DNA of 64,000 nucleotides from Siphonodentalium dalli (lineage: Eukaryota; Mollusca; Scaphopoda; Gadilida; Siphonodentaliidae). Below are positions 49,139 through 58,371 of this stretch, one piece after another (position 1 is the first letter of the stretch; each line of letters starts with the position of its first letter). The notes beneath the pieces are model-generated. The model saw only the letters and a program-made list of their open reading frames with translations. It was not told the origin of the DNA and searched no databases. Where the stretch lies: positions 123,492,126 through 123,556,125 of the forward strand of contig CP136069.1 in the NCBI GenBank assembly GCA_032622095.1, given 5' to 3'. The translations under genes were made by a program, and so were the position numbers.

Positions 49139-49400
49139 CGAAGAAAAGTTTTACCGGTCTGTCAACGTTTTCAACAAACTGTGCAAATCAATTAATAGAA
49201 ATAAAACAAAACGATACGAAACGAAACGAAACTGGAACGAAATTTACTGACAGTAAAATCATAAATAAATATCAATTATACAAACATTAATTTGTCAACC
49301 CATTGTTTGAACTGGCACCGACTAGACACAACAACCAGATATTAAGCTTCTCGCGACATCGGAGACCTACAGTGTCTTAATGTTAAAGAATGGCCGGGCG
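49139..49400 (-). other. TLCD4: Putative TLCD4 5' untranslated first exon
   Basis: On the minus strand a strong donor, TCG/GTAAGTAAG, lies at 49139/49138, with promoter-like sequence immediately upstream. Splicing to the acceptor at 7048 would give an untranslated leader before the ATG at 7024. The exon's upper boundary is a guess; I place it in the promoter interval. Upstream ATGs are present in the leader. No coding similarity was seen. The intron would be 42,091 bp. Evidence is the donor, the position and the known head-to-head arrangement of TLCD4 with ALG14 in vertebrates. Confidence 0.4.
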
Positions 49401-49483
49401 ATGACGTCACGCGCACCTGCCGCCACGAAAGTACGTTTTGTCCGATTTCAATTTTTAGTCTGTCGAATAATGATTGCTCCAAA
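49375..49483. promoter_or_regulatory. Bidirectional ALG14/TLCD4 promoter with CRE site
   Basis: The interval between the divergent first exons is CpG-richer than its surroundings and contains a perfect palindromic CRE (TGACGTCA) at 49402-49409, followed by CGCGCACCTGCCGCC. No TATA box is evident at a fitting distance on either strand. CRE motifs in CpG-rich TATA-less promoters are bound by CREB/ATF factors in animals. Use here is inferred. Confidence 0.5.
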
Positions 49484-49616
49484 ATGTATTTTCTGGTAGC
49501 GTGTGTTTTTGGTGCACTTTGCATCGTTATATGGGTCCTTCGAACATACAGATCGAGAAAAAGCATTGACGGGAGATGCAGGAACAAAACGTTTACCCTA
49601 GTCGTTCTGGGTTCAG
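49484..49616 (+). CDS. ALG14: ALG14 exon 1 (UDP-GlcNAc transferase membrane subunit)
   Basis: Starting at the ATG in CCAAAATG, 44 codons plus one base run to the donor CAG/GTGATT. Residues 1-20 (MYFLVACVFGALCIVIWVLR) form an N-terminal membrane anchor. A basic stretch (TYRSRKS..GRCRNK) and the beta strand TFTLVVLGSG follow. The final G is split and completed by exon 2 to give GSGGHT, the ALG14 nucleotide-sugar-binding glycine motif. ALG14 anchors ALG13 at the cytosolic face of the ER; together they add the second GlcNAc to the dolichol-linked N-glycan precursor. Reading past the donor loses all similarity. In-frame stops upstream support this start. Confidence 0.87.
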
Positions 49617-49695
49617 GTGATTTCGAGTCAGATAACATTCTTCTTTTTCTTCTTTCATTCCTTCCATCCATCATGATTTCATGTGGGATATAATG

Positions 49696-50129
49696 ATCAG
49701 GTCAGGGAGAACCCAAAATCGATGTACTAAACCTCGATTTGTGTTAAAAACCTCGATCGAGGTTCTTCGAGACCATGTGACCACTGGTCAAAACATACAC
49801 CCATGATATAAGGGGAAACACTCTAAACCAAATATGATACTAATGGAAGTAGTGTAAGTGATATAGGTTATGGTAGTGTGGAGTATTTCACAGTGTTTCA
49901 TCTTACACCCATGGGAGGCCAAATTCACATTTAATAATTAATTGTGCTTGAGCGCAATCAAGCACAATTAATTATTAAATGTGAATTTGGCCTCTCATAC
50001 AATGTAGGTGTGAGATAAAATACTCCACACTATATCACCAGTGGTCACATGTTCTCGAAGAACCTCGATCGAGGTTGTTTACACAAATCGAGGTTTAGTA
50101 CATCGATTTTGGGTTCTCCCTGACCTGAT
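49696..50129. mobile_element. 434-bp near-perfect palindrome (foldback element) in ALG14 intron 1
   Basis: The left arm 'atcaggtcagggagaaccca'..'acctcgatcgaggttcttcg' is inverted against the right arm 'cgaagaacctcgatcgaggt'..'tgggttctccctgacctgat'. Pairing continues through 'gaggccaaattcacatttaa' and a centre 'gcttgagcgcaatcaagc'. Arms are about 210 bp. Left and right arms differ at a few sites. It begins 79 bp past the ALG14 exon 1 donor. No confident target duplication is visible. Confidence 0.8.
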
Positions 50130-50165
50130 GATATCTTGCAAATGTTATAAAACACAAATTGTTGT

Positions 50166-50220
50166 TTGTTCAGTTATTCGTAGGGCCTAAAATTTGTAGT
50201 CCCTACGAATAACTGAACAA
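50166..50220. repeat. Short hairpin
   Basis: TTTGTTCAGTTATTCGTAGG pairs with CCTACGAATAACTGAACAAA around a ~14-nt loop. It may be a tiny MITE or the end of one. Confidence 0.65.
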
Positions 50221-50236
50221 ACAAAATCCAATTAAA

Positions 50237-50572
50237 TTAATGGTCTTTTAAGATAGCGTTGCGGCAGAGATGTTGCGAATAGCACAACTTGTCGCACAGG
50301 CGCTGTAGAGTTTCAAGTTCAATAAGGTTAATATTGTGAAGTGCGGCAGGTTTTGACGAGTCTATAAATATAATGATTTGGACCTTGTCATCTTCAGCCA
50401 GGGATGAGAATGGCACATCAAACACTCCAAGAAACGCATCAGACACATCATCCAATACATTGTCAATACATTGTACTTGTACTAAGTTGTAGCAGACGAA
50501 TATATCGATTCTGACTTCGATTGTAGTATTATTATAATGCGAAAATAGGACAGGTTGAGAGTAACGAGACAT
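50237..50572 (-). other. Unassigned 111-residue open frame in ALG14 intron 1
   Basis: The frame starts MSRYSQPVLFSHYNN and ends CRNAILKDH. It has an acidic, hydrophobic middle (FDVPFSSLAEDDKVQIIIFI) that looks protein-like, and it is longer than most chance frames here. I do not recognise a family. It is not inside the hAT element at 50993-55797 and overlaps no repeat I could pair. It could be an exon, a relic of a transposon, or chance. Confidence 0.2.
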
Positions 50573-51273
50573 GATGTAAATGTTGTTCCAGATGGTGGAA
50601 TCAAACCAACAGCAGCTTATTTACTCCAATCTATGGAAGCCAATTAGTGCCTTGGTGTTGTACATGTAGGAACACTGGTGCTAATTCCTCTTCTGGTACT
50701 GTTCCCTTATGAATATGAGTGTGTAATATATTCATTCTGAATACGCATTCCTTTAGTTTAAAGGTTTGCAAATTTATCGCAAAGTTAGTTTGCGATTTAT
50801 TGCAAAGTATACTACATGTAGTTTGCGATTTATCACAGATATTATTTCATGCATTGGCACTAATGGGTTTCCGTACCAGTCACCAATTGGGGGTGCGGCG
50901 AAAAATAAATGCCAGAATTTCCTTATACTGAACTGAAGCAACATTCTGTAAACTCACCTTTGGGATGAATTAAGTATAGTATGCTATATAATCAGGGTTT
51001 CCGCTACTACGGCAGGCCGGCCGTCAAGCGGCCTCATTCCCCTCCCCAATAATGACCCGGTGAGCTCAAACCTCTGTTCCCGGGAATGTGGCCACCGGCA
51101 CTGGGCGATTAACATGTGCACTTTATGCCTATACGTTGCATGGGTCACCCATGAAAAGTTGTCTACACAGTCCCCTATCGTAATGCTTTGTCGGCATAAG
51201 TCAAAGACAAACCAATCGACACATCAAAGGGACCGTTGCCGACAAAGAAAACTGCCCACGCACTCGGTTCCCG

Positions 51274-51281
51274 TGACGTCA
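51274..51281. promoter_or_regulatory. CRE-like TGACGTCA upstream of the transposase
   Basis: A perfect TGACGTCA lies 75 bp before the first ATG of the upstream frame (51356). It may belong to the transposon's own promoter. A single 8-mer is weak evidence. Confidence 0.3.
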
Positions 51282-51355
51282 CGTCTCATGTTATATTGAA
51301 GTTTTAGTTGAATACTTTCAAAATTTGCGAGCGGTCCGTTTAAACAAAATTAATT

Positions 51356-51673
51356 ATGAGTCACAAAGATGGATTATACAAAAGAAAACTGCGACCGAAC
51401 GATGCCCAAGGATCGGCAAAAATAACTGCGTTTTATACTACTGGGCGACCTGGAAACTTGCCGACCGACGATGCGCCAAACTCTACGAACGTAGTTTCTG
51501 ATGCAACAGATGATCGACAATGTATTGCTTCAACGTCGACTGGAGCGAACATAGTTTCCGATATGGTAGATGATAGCCAAGGTATTGATACTATTGATTC
51601 GACATCTACTCGAGGTGGTTCGTCTGTCTCGTCACGTCGAAAATGGATGGAGATCTTCCCGTGGACAGTATAG
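51356..51673 (+). pseudogene. hAT transposase N-terminal frame, separated by a frameshift
   Basis: The 105-residue frame begins MSHKDGLYKRKLRPNDAQGS, is rich in Ser, Thr and Asp (low-complexity, probably disordered) and ends SSRRKWMEIFPWTV before a stop. The K-W-x(4)-PW motif is typical of the segment just before the zinc finger in ZMYM/ZNF862-type hAT proteins. The next frame (51643 onward) supplies WICSLC, so the two frames should form one protein. A shift of reading frame near 51660-51670 separates them. It could be a real mutation, a sequencing error, or hidden splicing. Confidence 0.6.
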
Positions 51674-53769
51674 AGAAAGGGGGGTGGATTTGCTCCCTAT
51701 GTTCCCGGTGGCGCCGTTCTCTGCCCAGAATGCAACAAATCGGTCTGTCCTGGGTGGACACAGGGGTTCGGCAGACTGACCATCCACGTAGACAGTTTGA
51801 AAGGCATGTGAATTCTACCGATCACGTAGATTGTGTTCAGGCGAGCGTTGACTTTGCCGCTTCAGCTACTTCGGGAAATGTGATGCAACAAATGCAAGTC
51901 GCATCAAACACCACACGAGGCGCGAACAGAGAGAAGATTAGATGCATTTTCAAATGCATGGAGTTACTTGCAAAACGGAATTGGGCGTATTCCAATTCAA
52001 TGTTAGACATAGCAGATTTACTAGAGGACTTGGGGGTCAACTTGAAACTTCCGGGAAATGTCAGTTATATGTCCCACCAATCCAACGAACAAATGATTGG
52101 TTGTATGAGTGAGTATGTGGAGGAGGAAGCATGGAGGGATATAAGAGACGCCCGCTTTGTCACTATCCTGGCAGATGAATCAACAGACGCTTCTGATATC
52201 CAACAATTCGCTATAGTAGGTAGATGTGTGAATGCACATGGGATTGTAGTTGAACATTTATTATCCCTCGTCCCATTGTCGAATGCATATGCTGCTACGA
52301 TGTTCGAAGCAATTCGGGAACTTTTTTCACTGAATAACGTTGACATGCACCACATATTCTTCGTTGCACTCGATGGAACAAATGCTATGTCGGGGGAGAA
52401 AGGAGGTTTACAACGAATGATTAGACATGAATCGCCTTTCAGCAAATATATAAACTGTCGATGCCATCGCCTCGCTTTAACATTTGTGCATCTAATGAAA
52501 AAATTCCCAGACATTCGATTTGTTGATAGCACACTGATGACATTATGGAAAACTTTCGACAAATCGCCTAAGAAGTTAGCTGTGTTCATGACCGCACAAG
52601 AGGCATCTGAGAAAAAACCATTAAGGCTAGTTTTGCCGTCAACAACCAGGTGGCTATCTCACCGGGACTGCTGTATTCGAATTTTTGACAGATATAATGA
52701 AATACTTGATGCATTAGATTCAATATATTCAGATACCAGTGACGCCGAAGTCTTGGGATTGAAATTGCATCTTACAGACTCCAAATTTGTGTTGATGTGG
52801 CTGCTTCTCTGTGATGTCTTGATGGTGACAGGAAAACTGAACAAAACACTTCAAAACCAGGACCTGAACTTTACTGCAATTCCGAAACTTGTTTCAGTTG
52901 CCCAAGGAGACTTGGACCGCATATTAGCACATTTGAAATCAAACTGTGATACGAATCCAAACCAATCACCCACCCCGCATTTCGATGAAGCAAGGAAATT
53001 CTTAGACGACGTATCTGTCAGGAGGCACGGTGCGAGAGTCTCCAGGAATAGGCCTCAGACGACTGAGGTAGAAACATTCGTGTCTGGGACTGCTACTGAA
53101 CTTATATCAGCAATGAAAGTTGAACTGGAGACGGCCTTCGACTCAGCAAGTTTGTTGCATAGCTTCGGCATTTTTGACCCGCGAAATGTGCCTGATGATT
53201 TCAGCAAATATGGGGACGAAAGCCTCGTCGAACTCCTCGATTTTTACGGAAACACGCGAGATGACATGTACAAAGGTGATTGCATGACTGCTCTGCCAGC
53301 GATCAATAAATTGGAAGCCACCAGACAGTTCCCACGTTTCGTTGATCTCATGCGAACATTTAAACAAGAATACTGGAATCGGGTAACGTCTGAAGCATCA
53401 GCAATGCCTACATCCACACAAGTTCAGAAAAGGGAGAAGGAAAAAAAAATGAAGTCGCGTGATACATATACGCCAAATAAGTTTCTCGTGGACCTTACGA
53501 GGAGTAATCTGCTTGATTCATTTCCACAGTGTACCAAACTCCTTCAGATGACATCCATAATTCCAGCAGGCACATCTTCGGTGGAGAGATTGTTCAGTTT
53601 AATGAACGACATAAAGTCGGACACACGAACTCGCCTCAAGTCAAAATCGCTGGAGGGACTTATGAGAATTTCAAGACGCATTTCATCTGACGGGAAGTTT
53701 CGAGATGCTGAATGGGACATCATTATTGATAAGTTTAAGAGCTTAACTGATCGGAAGATTGATTTCTAA
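51643..53769 (+). CDS. hAT transposase (DUF4371 / hAT C-terminal dimerisation type)
   Basis: A 708-residue uninterrupted frame. C17, C20, H55 and H61 give a C-x2-C..H-x5-H zinc finger (TTF/BED type) near the start, although residues ~21-51 read oddly and another frame there is also Cys-rich. Residues ~165-280 form the RNase-H-like start: TILADESTD (D178), VALDGTNAMSGE (D244), then CRCHRLAL. TRWLSHRD lies at ~335. The C-terminal dimerisation region is at ~630-680, with SSVERLFSLMND (E648, the likely third acidic residue of the DDE set). Such enzymes cut and paste the element through its terminal repeats in the nucleus. The closest architecture is the ZNF862/KIAA1586-like hAT group. The catalytic core shows no stop or obvious loss. 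Only the N-terminus seems frame-shifted, so the true start may be at 51356. Confidence 0.88.
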   Translation: MDGDLPVDSIEKGGWICSLCSRWRRSLPRMQQIGLSWVDTGVRQTDHPRRQFERHVNSTDHVDCVQASVDFAASATSGNVMQQMQVASNTTRGANREKIRCIFKCMELLAKRNWAYSNSMLDIADLLEDLGVNLKLPGNVSYMSHQSNEQMIGCMSEYVEEEAWRDIRDARFVTILADESTDASDIQQFAIVGRCVNAHGIVVEHLLSLVPLSNAYAATMFEAIRELFSLNNVDMHHIFFVALDGTNAMSGEKGGLQRMIRHESPFSKYINCRCHRLALTFVHLMKKFPDIRFVDSTLMTLWKTFDKSPKKLAVFMTAQEASEKKPLRLVLPSTTRWLSHRDCCIRIFDRYNEILDALDSIYSDTSDAEVLGLKLHLTDSKFVLMWLLLCDVLMVTGKLNKTLQNQDLNFTAIPKLVSVAQGDLDRILAHLKSNCDTNPNQSPTPHFDEARKFLDDVSVRRHGARVSRNRPQTTEVETFVSGTATELISAMKVELETAFDSASLLHSFGIFDPRNVPDDFSKYGDESLVELLDFYGNTRDDMYKGDCMTALPAINKLEATRQFPRFVDLMRTFKQEYWNRVTSEASAMPTSTQVQKREKEKKMKSRDTYTPNKFLVDLTRSNLLDSFPQCTKLLQMTSIIPAGTSSVERLFSLMNDIKSDTRTRLKSKSLEGLMRISRRISSDGKFRDAEWDIIIDKFKSLTDRKIDF

Positions 53770-53837
53770 AAACGAAATGTTGTCAGTGAACGGTTGTTGT
53801 TTAAAATTAACAGACTATTAGCCGAGTACAAGTTTTG

Positions 53838-54320
53838 TTGTTTTTATGTTTACCCATACCATGTATGGTAAACATAGTGTCGTTGTCCGGATTGACCACT
53901 CGTCGTTCGTCCGTCCGTCCGTCTGTCTGTCCGTCCGTCTGTCCGTCCGTCTGTCCGTCCGTAGACACTTCACGTGTAATGCGATAACTCAAACATTTTC
54001 TATCCAATCAGAAGCAAATTTTGTATATGGGTATATCAGCCCAAAATACAGATCGAGTTCGAATTTGGGTTTGATCCGAGTTTTTGTTACAGAGTTATGG
54101 CCCTTTTTCGACTTAGAATTCACACATTCTGCCATAACTCAAACATTTTGGTATGTGAGTTTCACAGCCCAAAATACAGATCTAGTTCGAATATGGGTTT
54201 GATCCGATTTATTTTAAAGGAGTTATGACCATTTTTCAAAAAAAAAAAAAATTGAAGAAAAAAAATCGATTTAAAAAAAAAATTATTTTTAACTTTTATA
54301 ATAACAATAAAAAAAATGTC
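53838..54320 (-). mobile_element. Reverse-oriented family C element end
   Basis: 'acccataccatgtatggta' (the hairpin) is followed by a pure CGTC/TGTC microsatellite (53905-53962), the reverse of GGAC. Then come two units carrying 'ataactcaaacattt', 'cagcccaaaatacagat' and 'gaat.tgggtttgatccga'. A/T homopolymer runs end it at about 54240-54310. It lies just downstream of the transposase stop. Confidence 0.6.
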
Positions 54321-54706
54321 ATTGACATTGTAATTTGCTTTTCATTTTGATATTGATGATTATGATACAAGTTGATAAAAAGATTTCCAATGTGTCCCTT
54401 TAATTTTTTAATTAATTCACCAATTGCGTTTGGACTACTTAGCTATTGATAAAGCTATATTATTTTCTGATGTTTCTTATGCCAATGTGCAAATAATCTG
54501 ATAAAGAAGGCTATGGTATCTAATTTAAAATAAGATTCAACAATAAACATCACATGATATTAACAGTAGACTTGGACATCTGTGCTGCAGAGTTATATCT
54601 TCAGATGGTCTGATATCATTATAATTGTTATTGGTTTAATAGAGGTCAGTGTTCAACATAAACAATTCCTGTGATTTTTTGACAGCTGTGCTATATAATT
54701 GATATT

Positions 54707-54904
54707 AATGGGTCAGTGGTGAGGTTGCTTATCTGTATACTAGGACACATTATTATTGTAAACTTAAATTGGACTCTCTTAACCCAAGTATTCCATGTCC
54801 AGGTCACACCTACACATTTAACCCACGGACTTGCTGGCTGTGGTGGTTTAGCATTACAGATCCTGTACCAGTGCATTCTCTTATATAAATGCCAGTGACC
54901 CATA
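54707..54904. mobile_element. ~198-bp MITE, ATGGGTCAGTGG ends
   Basis: ATGGGTCAGTGG at the left is inverted against CCAGTGACCCAT at the right with one mismatch. There is no second copy in the window. Confidence 0.45.
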
Positions 54905-55270
54905 AATTCCAATAATTTGTGTTATGTACATTTGTCTATAATAGTACATAACAGTATACTCTATAATTCAACACCAAAACTCTCATTTATCCGATCATAT
55001 TAAATTTTTATCGCCAAGGGATGGGTTAACATCTGCCGATCGTGATCGGCCTCTCGTTCATTTTTGATTCAATATGTTGAGCGAACATGAATCGCAGTAT
55101 TTGATTAAAAATAGTTTTGTTCTTCACATGAATATTCCCTACCGCCACGCACGGCTACATGTACCAACTCAAAGTGCCAGGCAGAATCCAGTCCCCTGCT
55201 ACGCTGGCCTGATCGCTGTCATCACAAACACAAAATATGAACTAATCACTATTTGTTTTTATTTTTGTCG

Positions 55271-55357
55271 GTTATAATTCATTCTGTATTTTTCTGAGAA
55301 ACTGTCCAAGAATTTTCATTTATGTATTGCTCGATCAAGCCAGAATGAATTATAACT
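55271..55357. repeat. Hairpin GTTATAATTCATTCTG
   Basis: GTTATAATTCATTCTG at the left and CAGAATGAATTATAAC at the right are perfect inverted copies with a ~55-nt loop. Confidence 0.6.
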
Positions 55358-56034
55358 GACAAAATACTTAAAATAAAACAAATGTTAAAAACTAGATTTA
55401 ATTACGAAAATGCCCGTGTTGGCAGCGCCCAAACCAGCGTAGCGAGGGGAATGACCTCTGGTTACCAACTACCGGTATGCTTCAGAATATCGGTACGAAA
55501 AACAGCCGGTACGAAATCCGGTTCACATTCTGATACCCTTGACCTTTGAACAGCGATGATGGAGATACTAAATTAATAACTAAATAATTTGGTGTCAAAA
55601 AACATGCGCTGTTTCAATTTACTTTATCCACGTAGCTTCAACGTTCCTATTTCATGTCTTAGGTGCAAGGAAATTGCTTCTTTTCACTGACAAACATCAA
55701 AATTTTCGCCCGACAGAGCGAACCATGGTCGCCCCGTCGCGTTGAGTGTTTCCCCCCCAAATACGGCCTCAGTTATTTATCCCTAGCGGAAACCCTGATA
55801 TAATACCTTTAGATTAGCCTAATTTGGGGACATTTAGGGAAACCGCGGGGGTGCGTTCGGGACGGGGGGTACCCCTGTTCTGACTATAGGGGGTCCGTGG
55901 GTTCCCCCCTGTGGAGAATTTGTTTTAAAAGTAAGGCCAAATAAAAAAGATAATATGTTTCCGTACATCGACCGACCCTAAAAATAACCCGCCGACCCTA
56001 ATCTTTTTATTGATATATTGAGAAAAAGTCAAAA

Positions 56035-56076
56035 TTTTCAAAAAAAAAATTTTTTTTTTTTTTTTTTTTTTTTTAC
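56035..56076. repeat. Poly-A/poly-T tract
   Basis: A short A run followed by about 33 T. Simple sequence. Confidence 0.8.
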
Positions 56077-56479
56077 TGTTTTTACCGCCAATGCTCATAA
56101 ATATTGATAATCATTAGGTGCAAAACACATGGTTTCTAACATAAGCCTGTGATAAGTGACATGAAGTGTGACAGTTGTCTCAAAAGCCACAGGTGTGTGA
56201 TGGGTTGTGGATTGATAGGCATGAATCTTGCAATTTTAATTTCAAGAGAGTGGATCTCATGCCTGCTTTACCATTATGCCTTGTTTGGGACTTTATATGG
56301 AACATATTCATGAGTTCCAAATAAACATGCATGCCCATTTATTATTTTCTTGACCGCATGAGAAATGTACATTTCCATTTCGTTTGACACTTAATATTCA
56401 AACAACATTTTACTGGTACACTTCATTGCTTCACCCACCATGTTTCTTTTGCACACATTTAAAAATGCTGGGTGCTATC

Positions 56480-56804
56480 TAAAGGGGTACTGGGGTACTG
56501 GGACCATATCCTTTTATACTCAAGAGAATATATGCAGCAAATTAATGCATTTGAGCCATGGATTAGTGCCAAATACACTGATGTGTTCTATGAGAACGAT
56601 GCAAACAACATGGTAATTTATATGACTGGAGTCATAAATTCATTTTCAATATACTTACCATGTTGTTTGCACCATTCATAGAGCACATAAGTGTATTTGG
56701 CATTAATACATGCCTCAAATTCATTCATTTGTTGCATATATTCTGTTGAGTATACAAGGAGATAGTCCTACAAATAACCGGATTCAGGGTACAGTACCCC
56801 TTTA
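56480..56804. mobile_element. Foldback MITE, TTAAAGGGG family, copy 2
   Basis: Ends TAAAGGGGTACTG and CAGTACCCCTTTA are inverted. The inner arms 'gagccatggattagtgcca' and 'catgttgtttgcaccattca' match copy 1 at 27487-27777. A tandem 'ggggtactggggtactggg' stutter lies at the left end. Confidence 0.72.
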
Positions 56805-58029
56805 ATATATTATTTTGTTCAAAATAAATGTTTTGTTTTGATAAACTTGCTTTTATAATTGACACCAACTAATGCTACACAGGTTTTGAAAATGTGCTGA
56901 ACAGTATATTCGTGTCATGATTTCTGTTAGAGGATCTTTGTATAGGTTGCAAGGAAATTTAAAATTAACTGAAGACGAACTGCTGGTGGCTGCCAGACTT
57001 TCGGGAACACACTTAAAGTAACTGCATTAGTGCTGATCACAAACCCTGTGTACCCTTCAGCAGATTTTCAAAACCTGTGTACCGTAAAATACCCTTCAGC
57101 ACTTTTATTTGGTGAGTGACCCCCTTCAGCCCAACTGACATCTTCAACAATCAGGCAGAATATCCCATATGAACAATTCAAATATATAGGTTCTATAATA
57201 TTTTCGGACAGTCGGAGAATATGAAGCCCTATCCCTCTGAGTTTATGGCCAAAATCAGTATGTGAATACTGAAACACACTATTAAGAATAACAGCAAGTT
57301 TGATATCTTGTTCAATGTTAATGTATATTTCCACAAGTAAAACTTTCCACAAGTAATACAAGTAGGCATTTTATGTCATTTCGGTCGAGGTAGTTCAATA
57401 TTTCTGCAGCTGGAAAAAAATATCAAAAAATAATTTTTAAAAAAAATTTCCCTACCTACCTGCCCTAATTTTTTCTCTCCGTTATCGGAAACATATTATC
57501 TTTTTTATTTGGCCTAAGCCTAAAATGGGGTCTATCTGGTTGGTTCTGAAGCATTCAGCAAGTTATATTACCCTTATATTTTCAAGTTTTGTAAGTTACA
57601 ATCTGATATTTATTGACCACTTGGGAATATTGGATCATTTGACATCAACAAAGCCATTTTATAGATGTATGGTGCTTGAAATTTCTCCAAGCAGTCCACC
57701 AACATACTGATCATGGGTATTGCCAATTAAAATTTAATTTAATGTGAACCATGAAGCAATATAGTAATAGTATATACACACACAAACAGGTCATAAAAAG
57801 TGTGAAAATATTTAATGAAAATTTAAATCCAGAAAGTTCAAATAGGCTCATCAACAAACATAAATATTATATTAAGTTACAGTTGCCAAAACTGACTGTA
57901 TATCTTACCTAAAAGTCATTACACAATTACTTAGATCAAGTTGATCATAAACACTGCATGTGTTGAGCAACAGAATCAGTATTTCCTTTATTTTGAACTA
58001 ATAACAAGTAACTACTATAACTACTACAC

Positions 58030-58371
58030 TAGGGGTACTGGACACTAAATATTGCCATTTATTTTATGGGACCATCTCATATTATACCCAACAAGATTTA
58101 TACAGCCAACAAATGAATAAATTGAGCAATAAATGAGTGCCATATACACTCATGTGCTTTAAGAATAACTCATTTTCATTAAAATTATCTTGTTGTTTCC
58201 GTTTTTTCAAAGAGCACCTGTATGAGTGTATTTTGCAATCATCCATGGCACAAATTTATCCATATGTTGCATACATTCTGTTGGATATAATATGAGATCG
58301 TCCCATAATGATAAATCATAAAAATTAAAATGCCCAAATTTAGTGTCCATAATGACTTCATTACCCTTTAA
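58030..58371. mobile_element. Foldback MITE, TTAAAGGGG family, copy 3
   Basis: Begins 'aggggtactggacacta' and ends 'tagtgtccataatg..ttacccttta'. 'gggaccatctcatattatac' and 'ttgttgcatacattctgttg'-like arms match copies 1 and 2. It is more diverged. Confidence 0.65.

Larger units (their letters stand above)
50993..55797 (+). mobile_element. hAT transposon with near-intact transposase, 7-bp flanking repeat
   Basis: Ends CAGGGTTTCCGCTA (50993-51006) and TAGCGGAAACCCTG (55784-55797) are a perfect 14-bp inverted pair. ATATAAT flanks both directly (50986-50992 and 55798-55804). The element carries the transposase at 51643-53769 and an upstream frame at 51356-51673. The 3' part contains later insertions: a reverse family C end (53838-54320) and small hairpin elements (54707-54904, 55271-55357). 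It lies in ALG14 intron 1, in the same orientation as the gene. Confidence 0.85.

Noticed and set aside
49342-49674. 110-residue minus-strand frame across ALG14 exon 1
   Set aside because: It is the antisense shadow of ALG14 exon 1 and the promoter.
52065-52589. 174-residue minus-strand frame inside the hAT transposase
   Set aside because: It is antisense to the transposase core, which has recognisable catalytic motifs on the plus strand.
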